Source: Bacillota bacterium
Lineage (GTDB): Bacteria; Bacillota; Clostridia; Acetivibrionales; DSM-1351
Assembly (NCBI GenBank): GCA_023398105.1
Contig: JAEWST010000103.1
Span: 92,813-156,812 of the forward strand
Direction of reading: 5' to 3'
DNA length: 64,000 bases
Shown here: positions 43,587 to 53,455 of the stretch, piece by piece
Layout of the letters: each line of letters opens with the position of its first letter
Position numbering within the stretch: the stretch's first letter is position 1
Made by a program: the position numbers and the translations under genes
Notes under the pieces: model-generated
The model's database searches: none
Seen by the model: the letters and a program-made list of their open reading frames with translations, nothing else
What the model was told of the DNA's origin: nothing

Positions 43587-44099
43587 ATGTGTATATCAAA
43601 GGATGCTAAAGTAGCAGTTGTTATGGGAAGTGATTCAGATCTCTCAGTAATGAAGAATTGTATTAAAATTCTTAAGGATTTTGAAATTAATTATGAAGTA
43701 ATGGTTTGCTCTGCACACAGAACACCAGAAAAAGCAGCGGATTTTGCCACTAATGCACATAATAATGGTATAGATGTTATTATAGCTGCTGCTGGTAAAG
43801 CGGCTCATTTAGCTGGTGTATTGGCAGCACATACACCTATTCCAGTAATCGGAGTTCCTATAAAGTCATCAACTATGGATGGGTTGGATTCCTTGCTGTC
43901 AACGGTTCAAATGCCTTCTGGTATACCAGTTGCCACAGTTGCTATAGATGGAGCGGAAAATGCAGCTCTATTGGCAGTACAGATTCTTTCAATTGCTTAT
44001 CATGAGTTAAGACACAAAATGATTGATTATAAAAAATCCCTTGCAGAAAAGGTTGAAAAGAAAAATATAGAATTGCAAAATAAATTGTCTGAAATTTAG
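43587..44099 (+). CDS. purE: N5-carboxyaminoimidazole ribonucleotide mutase
   Basis: It converts N5-CAIR to CAIR in purine synthesis. The 170-residue product has the class I PurE landmarks VVMGSDSDLSVM, the catalytic histidine region VCSAHRTPEKA, and GVPIKSSTMDGLDSLLSTVQ. The start is ATG 43587 behind GGAGG; an upstream ATG at 43572 overlaps that site. It is the first gene of the operon. purK and purC are not next to it as they often are, so N5-CAIR synthesis and the SAICAR step must be encoded elsewhere. Confidence 0.95.
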   Translation: MCISKDAKVAVVMGSDSDLSVMKNCIKILKDFEINYEVMVCSAHRTPEKAADFATNAHNNGIDVIIAAAGKAAHLAGVLAAHTPIPVIGVPIKSSTMDGLDSLLSTVQMPSGIPVATVAIDGAENAALLAVQILSIAYHELRHKMIDYKKSLAEKVEKKNIELQNKLSEI

Positions 44100-44110
44100 T
44101 TTAAGAGTCT

Positions 44111-44180
44111 AGCTCGAAAAACAACTTTGTGCAAATAGGGTGCTTTTCTAGGATAAGTAAACTCACAAAGGTTTTTTTGA
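44111..44180 (+). repeat. Family B repeat, diverged, between purE and purF
   Basis: The left arm AGCTCGAAAA is intact; the right arm is decayed (GCTTTTCTAGGA), and the second hairpin is reduced to CTCACAAAGGTTTTTTTGAA. A family C-like tail follows (GATAGATTTTTTATG, 44238 onward). Confidence 0.6.
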
Positions 44181-44298
44181 ACTGGTGGAGTTTAGTATCA
44201 AACCAAACAATCCACCTATAGTATATAAGTTTTTCAGCCGATAGATTTTTTATGTAGAAAACTCGAGTATATAATATAAAATAATAAAGGAGTAACTC

Positions 44299-45762
44299 AT
44301 GTGTGATTTTGGGCAATGCTTACAATGTAACAATATAGACTGCTTTGATGAACGAATGGATAAAATGCATGAAGAGTGCGGTGTATTCGGTATATATTCA
44401 TTAGATGACAAGGATTTAGATGTGGCAGGTATGACATATTATGGGTTGTACTCGCTCCAGCATAGAGGGCAGGAAAGTGCCGGAATTGCTGTAAGTGACA
44501 AGGAAACAATTGTATATCACAAGGACATGGGCTTAGTTCCTGAAATATTTGACAAGGTTGTACTGAATCACCTGAAAGGAACAATGGCGGTTGGTCACGT
44601 TCGATACTCAACAACTGGTGCAAGCAGACGTGAAAATGCACAGCCCATAGTTGTCAGATCAAGAAACGGTCAAATTGCTCTTGCTCATAACGGAAACATT
44701 GTTAATGCTGCAACTCTTAGAGAAGATATGGAAGAATGCGGAACTATTTTTCAAACAACAAATGATACTGAGGTTTTAATTAATTTAATAACAAAACACA
44801 GCATATCTACAAATATACTCGAAGAAGCAGTTGAAAAAATGATGCACGATGTTAATGGCTCCTATGGCTTGATTTTAATGACTGCTAACAAAATGCTGGG
44901 AGTAAGAGATCCTTACGGAATAAGACCATTATGTATAGGAAAAACATCAACGGCTTATGTTATTGCATCTGAGTCATGTGCATTAGATGCTGTTAATGCT
45001 GAATTTATCAGAGATATTGAACCAGGTGAAATTGTTGTAATTGAAAATAATGAGATTAGGTCAATTAGACCGTTTAATAATAAAAATACGAAACTATGTA
45101 TATTTGAATTTGTTTATTTTGCAAGACCTGATAGCATAATAGATGGAGCAAGCGTTCAACAATCTAGATATGAGGCGGGAAAACGACTTGCAATTGAGCA
45201 TCCTGTAGAGGCTGATGTAGTAATTGGAGTACCTGATTCTGGTCTTTCAGCTGCATTGGGATTTTCTAGACAATCAGGTATACCCTACGGAGAGGGAATT
45301 GTCAAAAACAGATATGTTGGAAGAACATTTATTCAGCCAAGTCAAGGCATGCGAGAGATGGCTGTAAGAATTAAGCACAATGCCATTAAGCAGACAATCC
45401 AAGGCAAAAGCGTTGTAATTATAGATGATTCAATTGTTAGAGGAACAACTACCAGACGTATTGTTCAGATATTAAAAAAGGCAGGAGCTAAAGAGGTACA
45501 TATGAGAGTTAGCTCACCGCCTCTTAAATTCCCATGCTATTTTGGAATAGATATTTCATCAAGAAAAGAATTGGTTGCAAATAAACTATCTGTAGATGAA
45601 ATTAGAGAAATGATTTGTGCTGATACACTAGGATATTTAAGCTTAGAGGGACTTTTAGAAACGCCAATAGGCTCTAGATGCGGATTCTGTGCGGCATGTT
45701 TAACAGGGGATTATCCTATAGATGTTCCTGAAGAAGGAGATAAATTTAGTTGTGGCTGTTAA
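44299..45762 (+). CDS. purF: Amidophosphoribosyltransferase
   Basis: It makes phosphoribosylamine from PRPP and glutamine, the first committed purine step. The 487-residue protein has a 26-residue propeptide rich in cysteine, after which C27 in EECGVFGIY becomes the N-terminal nucleophile. The PRPP motif is VVIIDDSIVRGTTTRRI. The C-terminal cysteines (CYFGID, RCGFCAAC) fit the 4Fe-4S form known from B. subtilis, where the cluster makes stability oxygen-dependent. AAGGAG precedes the ATG. It follows purE by about 200 bases holding repeat elements. Confidence 0.96.
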   Translation: MCDFGQCLQCNNIDCFDERMDKMHEECGVFGIYSLDDKDLDVAGMTYYGLYSLQHRGQESAGIAVSDKETIVYHKDMGLVPEIFDKVVLNHLKGTMAVGHVRYSTTGASRRENAQPIVVRSRNGQIALAHNGNIVNAATLREDMEECGTIFQTTNDTEVLINLITKHSISTNILEEAVEKMMHDVNGSYGLILMTANKMLGVRDPYGIRPLCIGKTSTAYVIASESCALDAVNAEFIRDIEPGEIVVIENNEIRSIRPFNNKNTKLCIFEFVYFARPDSIIDGASVQQSRYEAGKRLAIEHPVEADVVIGVPDSGLSAALGFSRQSGIPYGEGIVKNRYVGRTFIQPSQGMREMAVRIKHNAIKQTIQGKSVVIIDDSIVRGTTTRRIVQILKKAGAKEVHMRVSSPPLKFPCYFGIDISSRKELVANKLSVDEIREMICADTLGYLSLEGLLETPIGSRCGFCAACLTGDYPIDVPEEGDKFSCGC

Positions 45763-45823
45763 GCTTTGATATGAGTTTAAAAAGAATTTTAACTATTTTA
45801 TATAATATTTGGAGGATAAAAAA

Positions 45824-46846
45824 ATGACCACTTACAGAGATGCAGGCGTTGACGTTGAAGCAGGGTACCAATCAGTTAAGCTGATGAAAGACCATGTTAA
45901 GCGAACATTTAGACCAGAGGTAATGACAGAGTTAGGCGGATTTGGAGGACTTTTTAGTTTAGACAAATCAAAATATGAAGAGCCGGTTTTAGTTTCTGGT
46001 ACAGATGGAGTTGGTACAAAGCTTAAAATGGCTTTCTTATTAGACAAGCATGATACAGTTGGTATAGACTGTGTTGCTATGTGCGTAAATGATGTTGTAT
46101 GCAGTGGAGCAGAGCCGTTGTTCTTTTTAGATTATATGGCTGTAGGCAAGAATTATCCTGAAAAGGTTGCGGAGATTGTAAAGGGAGTTTCAGAAGGCTG
46201 CATTATGGCAGGATGCTCATTAATAGGCGGAGAAACTGCTGAGATGCCAGGCTTTTATCCTATAGATGAATATGATTTGGCTGGTTTTACAGTTGGAATT
46301 GTTGACAAAAGTAAAATAATTGACGGAAAAAGCATAAAGGCTGGCGATAAGCTGATTGGTCTTGCTTCTTCAGGAATTCACAGCAATGGATATTCTTTGG
46401 TCAGAAAATTAATTAATCCTACTGAAAACAATTTAAAAGAATATGTTGAAAAGCTTGGCTGTACGCTAGGTGAGGAATTAATTAAACCAACTAGAATATA
46501 TGTAAAAACTATACTTGATTTGATTAAGAAATATGAAATTAATGGAATTTCCCATATAACAGGCGGCGGATTTATTGAGAATATTCCAAGAATGGTTCCA
46601 GAAGGCTTAAGAGTAAAAATTCAAAAGGGTTCATGGCCTATACTTCCAATTTTCGAATTGCTTAAAAATTTAGGTAACATGGAAGACAAGGACATATTTA
46701 ATACCTTTAACATGGGTATTGGTATGGTTTTGGCAGTAGCTTCAGACAAAGCTGACGAAATTACAGCCTACTTAAAATCAGTTGGAGAAGAAGCTTTCAT
46801 TATAGGTTCAATTACTGAGGGTGAAGCAGGTGTAGACATATGCTAA
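45824..46846 (+). CDS. purM: Phosphoribosylformylglycinamidine cyclo-ligase
   Basis: It closes the imidazole ring of FGAM to give AIR, using ATP. The 340-residue protein has the family start YRDAGVDVEAGYQSV, the SGTDGVGTKLKMA nucleotide loop, CVNDVVCSGAEPLFFLDY, and GGETAEMPGFY. The start is ATG 45824 behind GGAGG (45811-45815); a TTG at 45809 in frame overlaps it. The gene overlaps purN by seven bases. Confidence 0.96.
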   Translation: MTTYRDAGVDVEAGYQSVKLMKDHVKRTFRPEVMTELGGFGGLFSLDKSKYEEPVLVSGTDGVGTKLKMAFLLDKHDTVGIDCVAMCVNDVVCSGAEPLFFLDYMAVGKNYPEKVAEIVKGVSEGCIMAGCSLIGGETAEMPGFYPIDEYDLAGFTVGIVDKSKIIDGKSIKAGDKLIGLASSGIHSNGYSLVRKLINPTENNLKEYVEKLGCTLGEELIKPTRIYVKTILDLIKKYEINGISHITGGGFIENIPRMVPEGLRVKIQKGSWPILPIFELLKNLGNMEDKDIFNTFNMGIGMVLAVASDKADEITAYLKSVGEEAFIIGSITEGEAGVDIC

Positions 46847-47463
46847 ATATTGGTGTTTTGGTATCAGGGGGGGGCTCAAATCTCCAGGCTATCATAGACA
46901 AGATTAAAAGCGGATATATGAATAATGTTCAAATAGTCACTGTGGTTTCCAGTAAAGACGGGGTATATGCACTCCAAAGGGCACAGGAAAATGACATTAG
47001 TAATACCTTTATATCTAGAAAGTCTTTTAGCAATATTGATGAGTATGATGACGCTCTTATAAAGCATTTTACTGAGCATAAGGTTGATTTGGTAGTTATG
47101 GCTGGATTTCTTTCGATTCTGGGTGAAAGATTCAATAAGTTTTTTGAAAAAAGAGTTATTAACATTCACCCATCACTAATACCTGCATTTTGTGGCAAAG
47201 GTTTCTACGGAATAATTCCACATCAGCATGTAATAGAATCAGGTGTAAAGGTAACAGGTGCAACAGTTCATTTTGTTGAATTAGAGGCAGATACTGGACC
47301 AATTATACTTCAAAAGGCAGTCTATGTCGAGGATAATGACACTCCAGAAATACTTCAAAAACGTGTTATGGAGCAGGCTGAATGGGAAATACTACCTGAG
47401 GCTATAAAGCTATATGCTGAAAATAGGTTAGTTGTAGAGGGTAAGAGAGTAAAAATTGTCTAA
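46840..47463 (+). CDS. purN: Phosphoribosylglycinamide formyltransferase
   Basis: It formylates GAR with 10-formyl-THF. The 207-residue protein has the phosphate loop VLVSGGGSNLQAII, the catalytic asparagine and histidine in INIHPSLIPAFCGKG, and the aspartate in VHFVELEADTGPI. The start overlaps purM by seven bases. The phosphate loop is encoded by eight consecutive Gs (46867-46874), unusual in such AT-rich DNA and a possible slippage site. Confidence 0.95.
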   Translation: MLNIGVLVSGGGSNLQAIIDKIKSGYMNNVQIVTVVSSKDGVYALQRAQENDISNTFISRKSFSNIDEYDDALIKHFTEHKVDLVVMAGFLSILGERFNKFFEKRVINIHPSLIPAFCGKGFYGIIPHQHVIESGVKVTGATVHFVELEADTGPIILQKAVYVEDNDTPEILQKRVMEQAEWEILPEAIKLYAENRLVVEGKRVKIV

Positions 47464-47571
47464 AGCTCAGTTTTCCATAATTAAATTAGAAATGTTGGTT
47501 TGACAATATTTCTGTGTGGGAAGCAGGGTTAATGTTTATATTCTATATTTATATACTTGGAGGATTGGGTA

Positions 47572-49116
47572 ATGATTAAGCGTGCGCTAATAAGTGTTTC
47601 AGACAAAACAGGCATAATAGAGTTTGCTTCTGCACTAGTTGCAAAGGGAGTAGAAATAATATCTACAGGCGGAACAGAAAAAGCTCTGTCAGCAGCTGGA
47701 ATAAAGGTAATAAATATATCTGATGTTACAGGCTTTCCAGAGTGCCTTGACGGAAGAGTAAAAACTTTACATCCAAAGGTACATGCAGGAATATTAGCAA
47801 TGAGAAGTAATGAAGAGCATATGAACCAGATAAAGGATTTAGGAGTAGATACTATTGATTTAGTTGTTATAAACCTATATCCCTTCAAACAGACAATTTT
47901 AAAAGGCGATGTAGAGTTAGAAGAAGCAATTGAAAACATTGATATTGGTGGTCCAACAATGATTAGAGCTGCTGCAAAGAATTATCAGGATGTAGCAGTA
48001 GTAGTTGATCCTGCCGATTATGAAAAAGTACTTGCTGAACTGAATGAGACAGGTGATGTTAGTGCAAAAACTAAGTTTAGACTTGCATACAAGGTTTTTG
48101 AACACACAAGCCATTATGATACATTAATAGCAAAATATTTGAGAGACACTCTTGGTGATATAGAATATCCAGAAACTCTTTCTCTTACTTTTGAAAAGGC
48201 TCAGGAAATGCGATACGGAGAGAATCCACATCAGAGTGCTGTTTTCTATAAAGAAGTTGGAGCAAACAGAGGATTTTTACCAAGTGCAGTTCAATTGCAT
48301 GGAAAAGAATTGTCCTTTAACAATATAAATGATACAAACGGTGCACTCATGCTTCTCAAAGAGTTTGATGAACCAACAGTAGTTGCTGTAAAACACACAA
48401 ATCCATGCGGAGTTGGAAGTGCAGACAATATTTACGATGCTTACATGAGAGCGTATGAATCAGATCCTACTTCTATTTTTGGTGGGATAATAGCTGCAAA
48501 TAGAGAGATAGATTTAAAGACTGCAGAGGAAATAAACAAGATATTTATTGAAATAGTTATTGCACCTTCATTCTCAGTAGAGGCATTTGCTGTACTTTCA
48601 CAAAAGAAAAACATAAGATTGTTAAAGCTTGAAGGAATTGAAGAAAAGGCTCCAGCTGATACTTTTGATATGAAAAAGGTTGCAGGTGGCCTATTGGTTC
48701 AGAAAAATGATGATGTTTTATTTAACGAAGAAGATGTTAAATGTGTAACAAATATACAGCCAACCAAAGAGCAAATGGAAGATTTGAAATTTGCAATGAA
48801 GGTCGTTAAGCATACAAAATCAAATGCTATAGTTGTTGCAAAGGATAAGAGCACTTTAGGTGTTGGCCCTGGACAAACTAACAGAGTATTGCCTACAAGA
48901 GTAGCTATTGAATATGCTGGAGAGAGATCAATGGGAGCTGTTTTAGCATCAGATGCATTCTTCCCCTTCTCAGATTGTGTTGAAGTAGCAGCTGCTGCAG
49001 GTATAAAGGCAATTATCCAACCAGGCGGATCTATCAAGGATCAGGATTCCATTGATGCCTGCAACAAGTACGGTATTGCAATGGTATTCACTGGAATGAG
49101 ACACTTTAAGCACTAA
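47572..49116 (+). CDS. purH: Bifunctional AICAR transformylase / IMP cyclohydrolase
   Basis: It carries out the last two steps to IMP. The N-terminal MGS-like cyclohydrolase domain (about 1-190: SVSDKTGIIEFA, STGGTEKAL, GRVKTLHPKVHAGIL) is followed by the transformylase domain with the lysine-histidine motif VKHTNPCG and the end GGSIKDQDSIDACN. 514 residues, normal. The start is ATG 47572 behind GGAGG; a TTG at 47557 overlaps that site. It lies 108 bases after purN. Confidence 0.96.
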   Translation: MIKRALISVSDKTGIIEFASALVAKGVEIISTGGTEKALSAAGIKVINISDVTGFPECLDGRVKTLHPKVHAGILAMRSNEEHMNQIKDLGVDTIDLVVINLYPFKQTILKGDVELEEAIENIDIGGPTMIRAAAKNYQDVAVVVDPADYEKVLAELNETGDVSAKTKFRLAYKVFEHTSHYDTLIAKYLRDTLGDIEYPETLSLTFEKAQEMRYGENPHQSAVFYKEVGANRGFLPSAVQLHGKELSFNNINDTNGALMLLKEFDEPTVVAVKHTNPCGVGSADNIYDAYMRAYESDPTSIFGGIIAANREIDLKTAEEINKIFIEIVIAPSFSVEAFAVLSQKKNIRLLKLEGIEEKAPADTFDMKKVAGGLLVQKNDDVLFNEEDVKCVTNIQPTKEQMEDLKFAMKVVKHTKSNAIVVAKDKSTLGVGPGQTNRVLPTRVAIEYAGERSMGAVLASDAFFPFSDCVEVAAAAGIKAIIQPGGSIKDQDSIDACNKYGIAMVFTGMRHFKH

Positions 49117-49134
49117 GAGCAAATTTATATTAGG

Positions 49135-49170
49135 CTTTATGCTTACCTTATATTTTAAGTAAGCATAAAG
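49135..49170 (+). terminator. Strong hairpin between purH and purD
   Basis: A 12-bp perfect stem CTTTATGCTTAC / GTAAGCATAAAG with a 12-base loop, followed only by TCTTAATTA. The weak tail means it may slow or protect the transcript rather than end it. The 215 bases after it to purD show no other feature. Confidence 0.5.
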
Positions 49171-49385
49171 TCTTAATTACTATAAAGGTTAAATTGAAAA
49201 TCAACTACTTGTTTTAGCATGTATATTTGAGATTTACTTGAATTTTAGAAGCATTGCATATTAAACTGCAATCTCCAAGTGTAATTATAATGTACGAAAA
49301 GTACTAAATATATTAGATAGGCTTATAAAAATGTAAGCTCTTAGAGAAAAATAACATGCTATAAGTTGGTGAGGAGGATTATTAG

Positions 49386-50645
49386 ATGAAAGTATTAGTG
49401 GTTGGTGGTGGTGGAAGAGAGCACACTCTTGTATGGAAACTATCTCAAAGCCCCAAAATTAGTGAATTGTATTGTGCCCCCGGAAACGGTGGAATATCAA
49501 AGCTCGCTACATGTGTTGCGATAAAGGCAACTGATATAGATGAAATAGTTAAATACTCAAAAGAAAATAAAATTGATTTAGTTGTCGTTGCACCTGATGA
49601 TCCACTGGCAGCAGGTATGGTTGACAGCCTTAATGAAGCGGGAATAAGAGCATTTGGTCCTGTTAAGGCTGCGGCTGTTATCGAAGGCAGTAAGGCTTTT
49701 TCAAAGGATTTAATGAAAAAATACAACATACCAACTGCTGGCTACAGTGTGTTTGACAATAGCAGTGAGGCACTACGCTATATTGATGAATGTGGTGCAC
49801 CAATAGTTGTCAAGGCAGATGGTTTGGCATTGGGTAAGGGTGTTATTATTGCTAAAACCGTTGCAGAAGCAAAAGAAGCTGTAAATGGAATGATGAAGGA
49901 CAAGCTATTTGGAAATGCTGGCAATAAAGTAGTTATTGAAGAATTTATTGAAGGTCCAGAAGTTTCTATTTTGGCATTTACAGACGGAAAAACTATTGTT
50001 CCTATGGTGTCATCTCAAGATCATAAACGTGCTTTTGACAATGATTTAGGGCCTAATACAGGTGGCATGGGGACTTTTTCACCTAGCCCCTTGTATGATG
50101 ATAAGCTTGCTGATTACTGTATGAAGGAAATTTTCGTTCCAACCATTGACGCTATGAATAAAGAGGGGCGTAAGTTTAAAGGTGTATTATACTTTGGATT
50201 AATGCTAACAAAGGATGGCCCGAAGGTTTTAGAGTATAATGCAAGATTTGGTGACCCTGAGACACAGGTGGTTATACCAAGATTAAAGACAGACTTATTA
50301 GAAATATTTGAAGCAATTATTGATGAAAGGCTTGCAGATATCAATATAGATTGGGACGACAATGCGGCTGTCTGTGTTGTTGCTGCATCAGGCGGATATC
50401 CTGGAAAATACCCAACAGGGCTAGAAATTAACGGTCTTGATGCTGCTCAGGCTGATGGTGACACAATTGTATTCCATGCTGGTACTTCTACTAAGGACGG
50501 GAAATTCTATACAGCAGGCGGAAGAGTATTGGGAGTTACAGCAGTTGAAAAAACTATGGATATGGCTATTAATAAAGCTTATGCTGGTATTGAAAAAATA
50601 AGCTTTGAGGGTATGCATTATAGAAAAGATATTGGAAGAAAATAA
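49386..50645 (+). CDS. purD: Phosphoribosylamine-glycine ligase
   Basis: It joins glycine to phosphoribosylamine with ATP. The 419-residue ATP-grasp enzyme has the start VLVVGGGGREHTLVWKL, the ATP-grasp segments VVKADGLALGKGVII and IEEFIEGPEVSIL, and the metal-binding end VLEYNARFGDPETQ. GAGGAGG precedes the ATG. It lies 270 bases after purH with a hairpin between, so it may be read from the same operon or partly on its own. Confidence 0.96.
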   Translation: MKVLVVGGGGREHTLVWKLSQSPKISELYCAPGNGGISKLATCVAIKATDIDEIVKYSKENKIDLVVVAPDDPLAAGMVDSLNEAGIRAFGPVKAAAVIEGSKAFSKDLMKKYNIPTAGYSVFDNSSEALRYIDECGAPIVVKADGLALGKGVIIAKTVAEAKEAVNGMMKDKLFGNAGNKVVIEEFIEGPEVSILAFTDGKTIVPMVSSQDHKRAFDNDLGPNTGGMGTFSPSPLYDDKLADYCMKEIFVPTIDAMNKEGRKFKGVLYFGLMLTKDGPKVLEYNARFGDPETQVVIPRLKTDLLEIFEAIIDERLADINIDWDDNAAVCVVAASGGYPGKYPTGLEINGLDAAQADGDTIVFHAGTSTKDGKFYTAGGRVLGVTAVEKTMDMAINKAYAGIEKISFEGMHYRKDIGRK

Positions 50646-50814
50646 ATAAAACAATATGATATTTGTTTGGTATTCTATGGGGCAAAGGTGGAGAACAGTA
50701 ATTGGCTTGTTAAAGTTAATTAGGGTTTAAAGCATTTGCCTTTTATGCTATAATATTTTGTGTTTGGTAGTAAATCTAGTCAATAAATTTATATAGAGTT
50801 AGAGGAATTTTTCA

Positions 50815-51432
50815 ATGGGACCTAAAGATTTAAAAATAGGTATTTGTGGAGGCACTTTTGACCCTATCCATTTAGGGCATCTTGCAATTGCTGAACTGGT
50901 AAGGTGTGAATTAAATTTGGACAAGGTTTTGTTTATTCCTACTGGTAAGCCTCCCCATAAAGACTTAAATGCTGTTACTAATCCTATTCATAGGCTGAAT
51001 ATGGTTAAATGTGCTATTGAGGGGAATGAGTACTTTGAAGCTGTTGATATTGAGATTAAAAGAAAAGGGTATACTTACACAGTTGACACACTCAATGAGC
51101 TTCATAAAATATATCCGCTAGGCACAACCTTTTACTATATAATAGGTGCAGACGTAGTTATGGATTTATTGACCTGGAAAAGAGCTGAAGAAGTTTTTGT
51201 ACTGACAAAATTTGCTGCAGTTATGCGAGCAGGATACTTAGACAAAGAATTTTTGGAACGAATTAAGCTAATGAGAAAAAGCTTTGATATAGATATATTG
51301 AGTGTTGAAGCACCGTTAATTGAGATATCCTCGACATTTATAAGAGAAAGAGTTAATAAAAATCAATCGGTTAAATATCTTGTGAATGATTGTGTTGATG
51401 CTTATATAAAGGAAAATCACTTATACAGATAG
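50815..51432 (+). CDS. nadD: Nicotinate-nucleotide adenylyltransferase
   Basis: It makes NaAD from NaMN and ATP in NAD synthesis. The 205-residue protein has the nucleotidyltransferase motif GGTFDPIHLGHLAIA and the second motif ISSTFIRERV (the ISSTxIR signature) near the end. GAGGAA precedes the ATG at 50815. It is the first of the conserved group nadD-yqeK-lytR_C-rsfS found throughout Firmicutes. Its product NaAD is also the substrate of LarB encoded at 5492. Confidence 0.95.
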   Translation: MGPKDLKIGICGGTFDPIHLGHLAIAELVRCELNLDKVLFIPTGKPPHKDLNAVTNPIHRLNMVKCAIEGNEYFEAVDIEIKRKGYTYTVDTLNELHKIYPLGTTFYYIIGADVVMDLLTWKRAEEVFVLTKFAAVMRAGYLDKEFLERIKLMRKSFDIDILSVEAPLIEISSTFIRERVNKNQSVKYLVNDCVDAYIKENHLYR

Positions 51433-51483
51433 TTTTTTTGTGTGGAAAGTTGAATTATATAGTATAAAAAGGAAAGGTTATCA

Positions 51484-52047
51484 ATGAATATAATTGAAAT
51501 GGATGCGTTACTAAAGGAGTCATTAAAGCCAAACAGGTATATTCACTCTGTTAATACTATGAAAACAGCAATATCATTGGCAGAGCATTATGGAGAGAAT
51601 AAAGACGTTGTTGCGGTTGCAGGACTTCTCCACGACTGTGCAAAAAATTTGAATGATATTGAGACATTAAAATACTGTGAAGACAATGGAATAGAACTAA
51701 ATGAAATTGAAAAAAAACAGCTGTTTTTGATGCATGGTGAGGTTGGTGCCATAATAGCAAAAGAGCAATATGGTGTTCAGGAAGAAATAATATTAAACGC
51801 TATAAGGCACCATACCACAGGCTTTTCTAATATGAATATGATTGATAAAATAGTATATTTGGCAGATTATATAGAGCCTGGGAGAACCCATTGCGAGGTT
51901 GAGGATGTTAGAAGGCTTGCATATGAAGATATTGATAAAGCTTTAATTTGTGCTTTTAGTAATGTAATTAAGTTTGTTATAATGCAAAACGGTTTGATCC
52001 ACCCGTTTACTATTGAAGCAAGAAACAGACTATTGCTAAAAGAATAA
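51484..52047 (+). CDS. yqeK: HD-domain Ap4A hydrolase of the YqeK type
   Basis: A 187-residue protein. HD-family metal ligands are visible: H in NRYIHSVNTM, the doublet in AGLLHDCAKN, H in LFLMHGEVGA, HH in AIRHHTTG, and D in KIVYLADYIEPGR. YqeK proteins split diadenosine tetraphosphate into two ADP, lowering an alarmone. It sits between nadD and a LytR C-terminal domain protein, its standard place. AAAGG precedes the ATG at 51484. Confidence 0.93.
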   Translation: MNIIEMDALLKESLKPNRYIHSVNTMKTAISLAEHYGENKDVVAVAGLLHDCAKNLNDIETLKYCEDNGIELNEIEKKQLFLMHGEVGAIIAKEQYGVQEEIILNAIRHHTTGFSNMNMIDKIVYLADYIEPGRTHCEVEDVRRLAYEDIDKALICAFSNVIKFVIMQNGLIHPFTIEARNRLLLKE

Positions 52048-52100
52048 TTTTAGTATATTTGTGTTGTCTTTACAAAGGGTTTGATACATGGAGGAGATAA

Positions 52101-52628
52101 ATGGGAAAGATTTTTAAAATAGGGTTTTATGCATTAGGAACCTTTTTGTTGTTTTTTTCATCAATTATAGTAGGTGCTAATTTTTATAAGGATTCAGGCG
52201 TATTTGACAAAGCTGTAGTTGAGGTAAAAAAACAATCACAAGCTACTCAGACACAATCAAATAAAAAAATAATAGTAGACAATGAAAAAGATAAAGGTAA
52301 AGATAAAGCATCAGAAGAGCCTGCAGAGAAAACTCCTAGCCAATCTACAGTTAAAAATGAAAAGCTGGTTGTAGAGATCATAAACTGCACAGACAAAAGC
52401 GGATTAGCTGAGGAAATCAGAACCATGCTAGAAGCGAAGGGCTACAATGTAAGTGCAGGAAATTCTTTTGACGGTACAGAAGGAACTTCTCAAATTCTTA
52501 TACGAAAGAAAGGGGCAATTACAGATACAATCAAAAATACTCTTAGAATATCTGTTATAAAGGAAGAACTTCAGCCAGAGTCACGATTTGATGTTACTAT
52601 TATTTTAGGAAGTGACTTTAATCCATAA
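52101..52628 (+). CDS. Membrane protein with LytR C-terminal domain
   Basis: A 175-residue protein. One membrane segment lies near residues 6-27 (IGFYALGTFLLFFSSIIVGA), followed by a Lys/Gln/Glu-rich linker (35-85) and a LytR_C domain (about 88-172, EIINCTDKSGLAEEIRTMLE...SAGNSFDG). There is no LytR-CpsA-Psr catalytic domain, so it is not itself a wall-polymer ligase. The position between yqeK and rsfS is conserved in clostridia. GGAGGAG precedes the ATG. Confidence 0.85.
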   Translation: MGKIFKIGFYALGTFLLFFSSIIVGANFYKDSGVFDKAVVEVKKQSQATQTQSNKKIIVDNEKDKGKDKASEEPAEKTPSQSTVKNEKLVVEIINCTDKSGLAEEIRTMLEAKGYNVSAGNSFDGTEGTSQILIRKKGAITDTIKNTLRISVIKEELQPESRFDVTIILGSDFNP

Positions 52629-52796
52629 GGTACTACTGAGTTTTTATGTAAACCATCCATAAAACATTTTATTATTTGTATATAATATGGATTTGTAAGT
52701 TACAGAGGTTGATGTTATAATTAACAGAGTTCGTGGATAAGCAAGTAAAGCATTATTATTTAAGTATATTTTGAGTTAAAAGATGAGGTGCAAAAT

Positions 52797-53138
52797 TTGG
52801 AATCAAAAAAATTAGTTGACAAGATAATTGAAGCAATGCAAGACAAAAAGGCGAAAGATATAAATACTATTGATATCCACAGTATAACAGTAATTGCTGA
52901 TTATTTTGTAATTTGCAGTGGTAGTTCTACCACACATATAAAGGCAATAGCAGATGAAATTGAGTTTAAACTCAATGAAATAGGTGTCGAGCCATATCAT
53001 AAAGAAGGCTATGATACAGCAAGATGGGTTTTATTGGACTATGCAGATGTAGTTGTTCACGTATTTTATCATGAAGACAGAGAGTTTTATAATCTTGAAA
53101 GACTATGGTCTGACGGTGAAATGACTTGTATAAGATAA
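52797..53138 (+). CDS. rsfS: Ribosomal silencing factor RsfS
   Basis: A 113-residue RsfS (RsfA/Iojap), which binds L14 of the large subunit and blocks subunit joining when nutrients are short. The family pattern is clear: ADYFVICSGSSTTHIKAIAD, then YDTARWVLLDYADVVVHVF and the end YNLERLWSD. The start is probably TTG 52797, six bases after GAGGTG; a GTG at 52788 lies within that site. It is the last gene of the nadD group. Confidence 0.93.
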   Translation: MESKKLVDKIIEAMQDKKAKDINTIDIHSITVIADYFVICSGSSTTHIKAIADEIEFKLNEIGVEPYHKEGYDTARWVLLDYADVVVHVFYHEDREFYNLERLWSDGEMTCIR

Positions 53139-53293
53139 AAAATATTTATTGCTGTAAGAATTAAAGAAATTAAGAATATTAGAAAAAACAAGCAAGCTAG
53201 GTGACATAAAAGAAGCAGGATAAAATCCATGCCATTATATTAATAGAGTTTTACAATGGCGTTTGGACATAATAATCCCAAAGTAATAAATAG

Positions 53294-53326
53294 CAAACCT
53301 GCTGTTGTTTAGCAGGTTTTGTTTTG
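53294..53326 (+). terminator. Intrinsic terminator before the ABC-F gene
   Basis: AAACCTGCT / AGCAGGTTT with a seven-base loop, then TTGTTTTG. It lies 155 bases after rsfS. The spacer between holds an imperfect hairpin (GCCATT...AATGGC, 53232-53265) and no gene. Confidence 0.75.
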
Positions 53327-53455
53327 AAAATTAATATAGAACAATCTAAAAAATTAATTAACTTTCCCAGCTGAAATTGTAGGAGAGTTAAGTAAATTAT
53401 AAATAAAAAAGAGTAGGGGTATATTGATATCTATACTTAGAAATGGAGATAGGAA

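Noticed and set aside
49135..49170. Hairpin between purH and purD as a firm terminator
   Set aside because: The stem is strong but the T-run is weak, so operon readthrough remains likely; it is listed only with low confidence.
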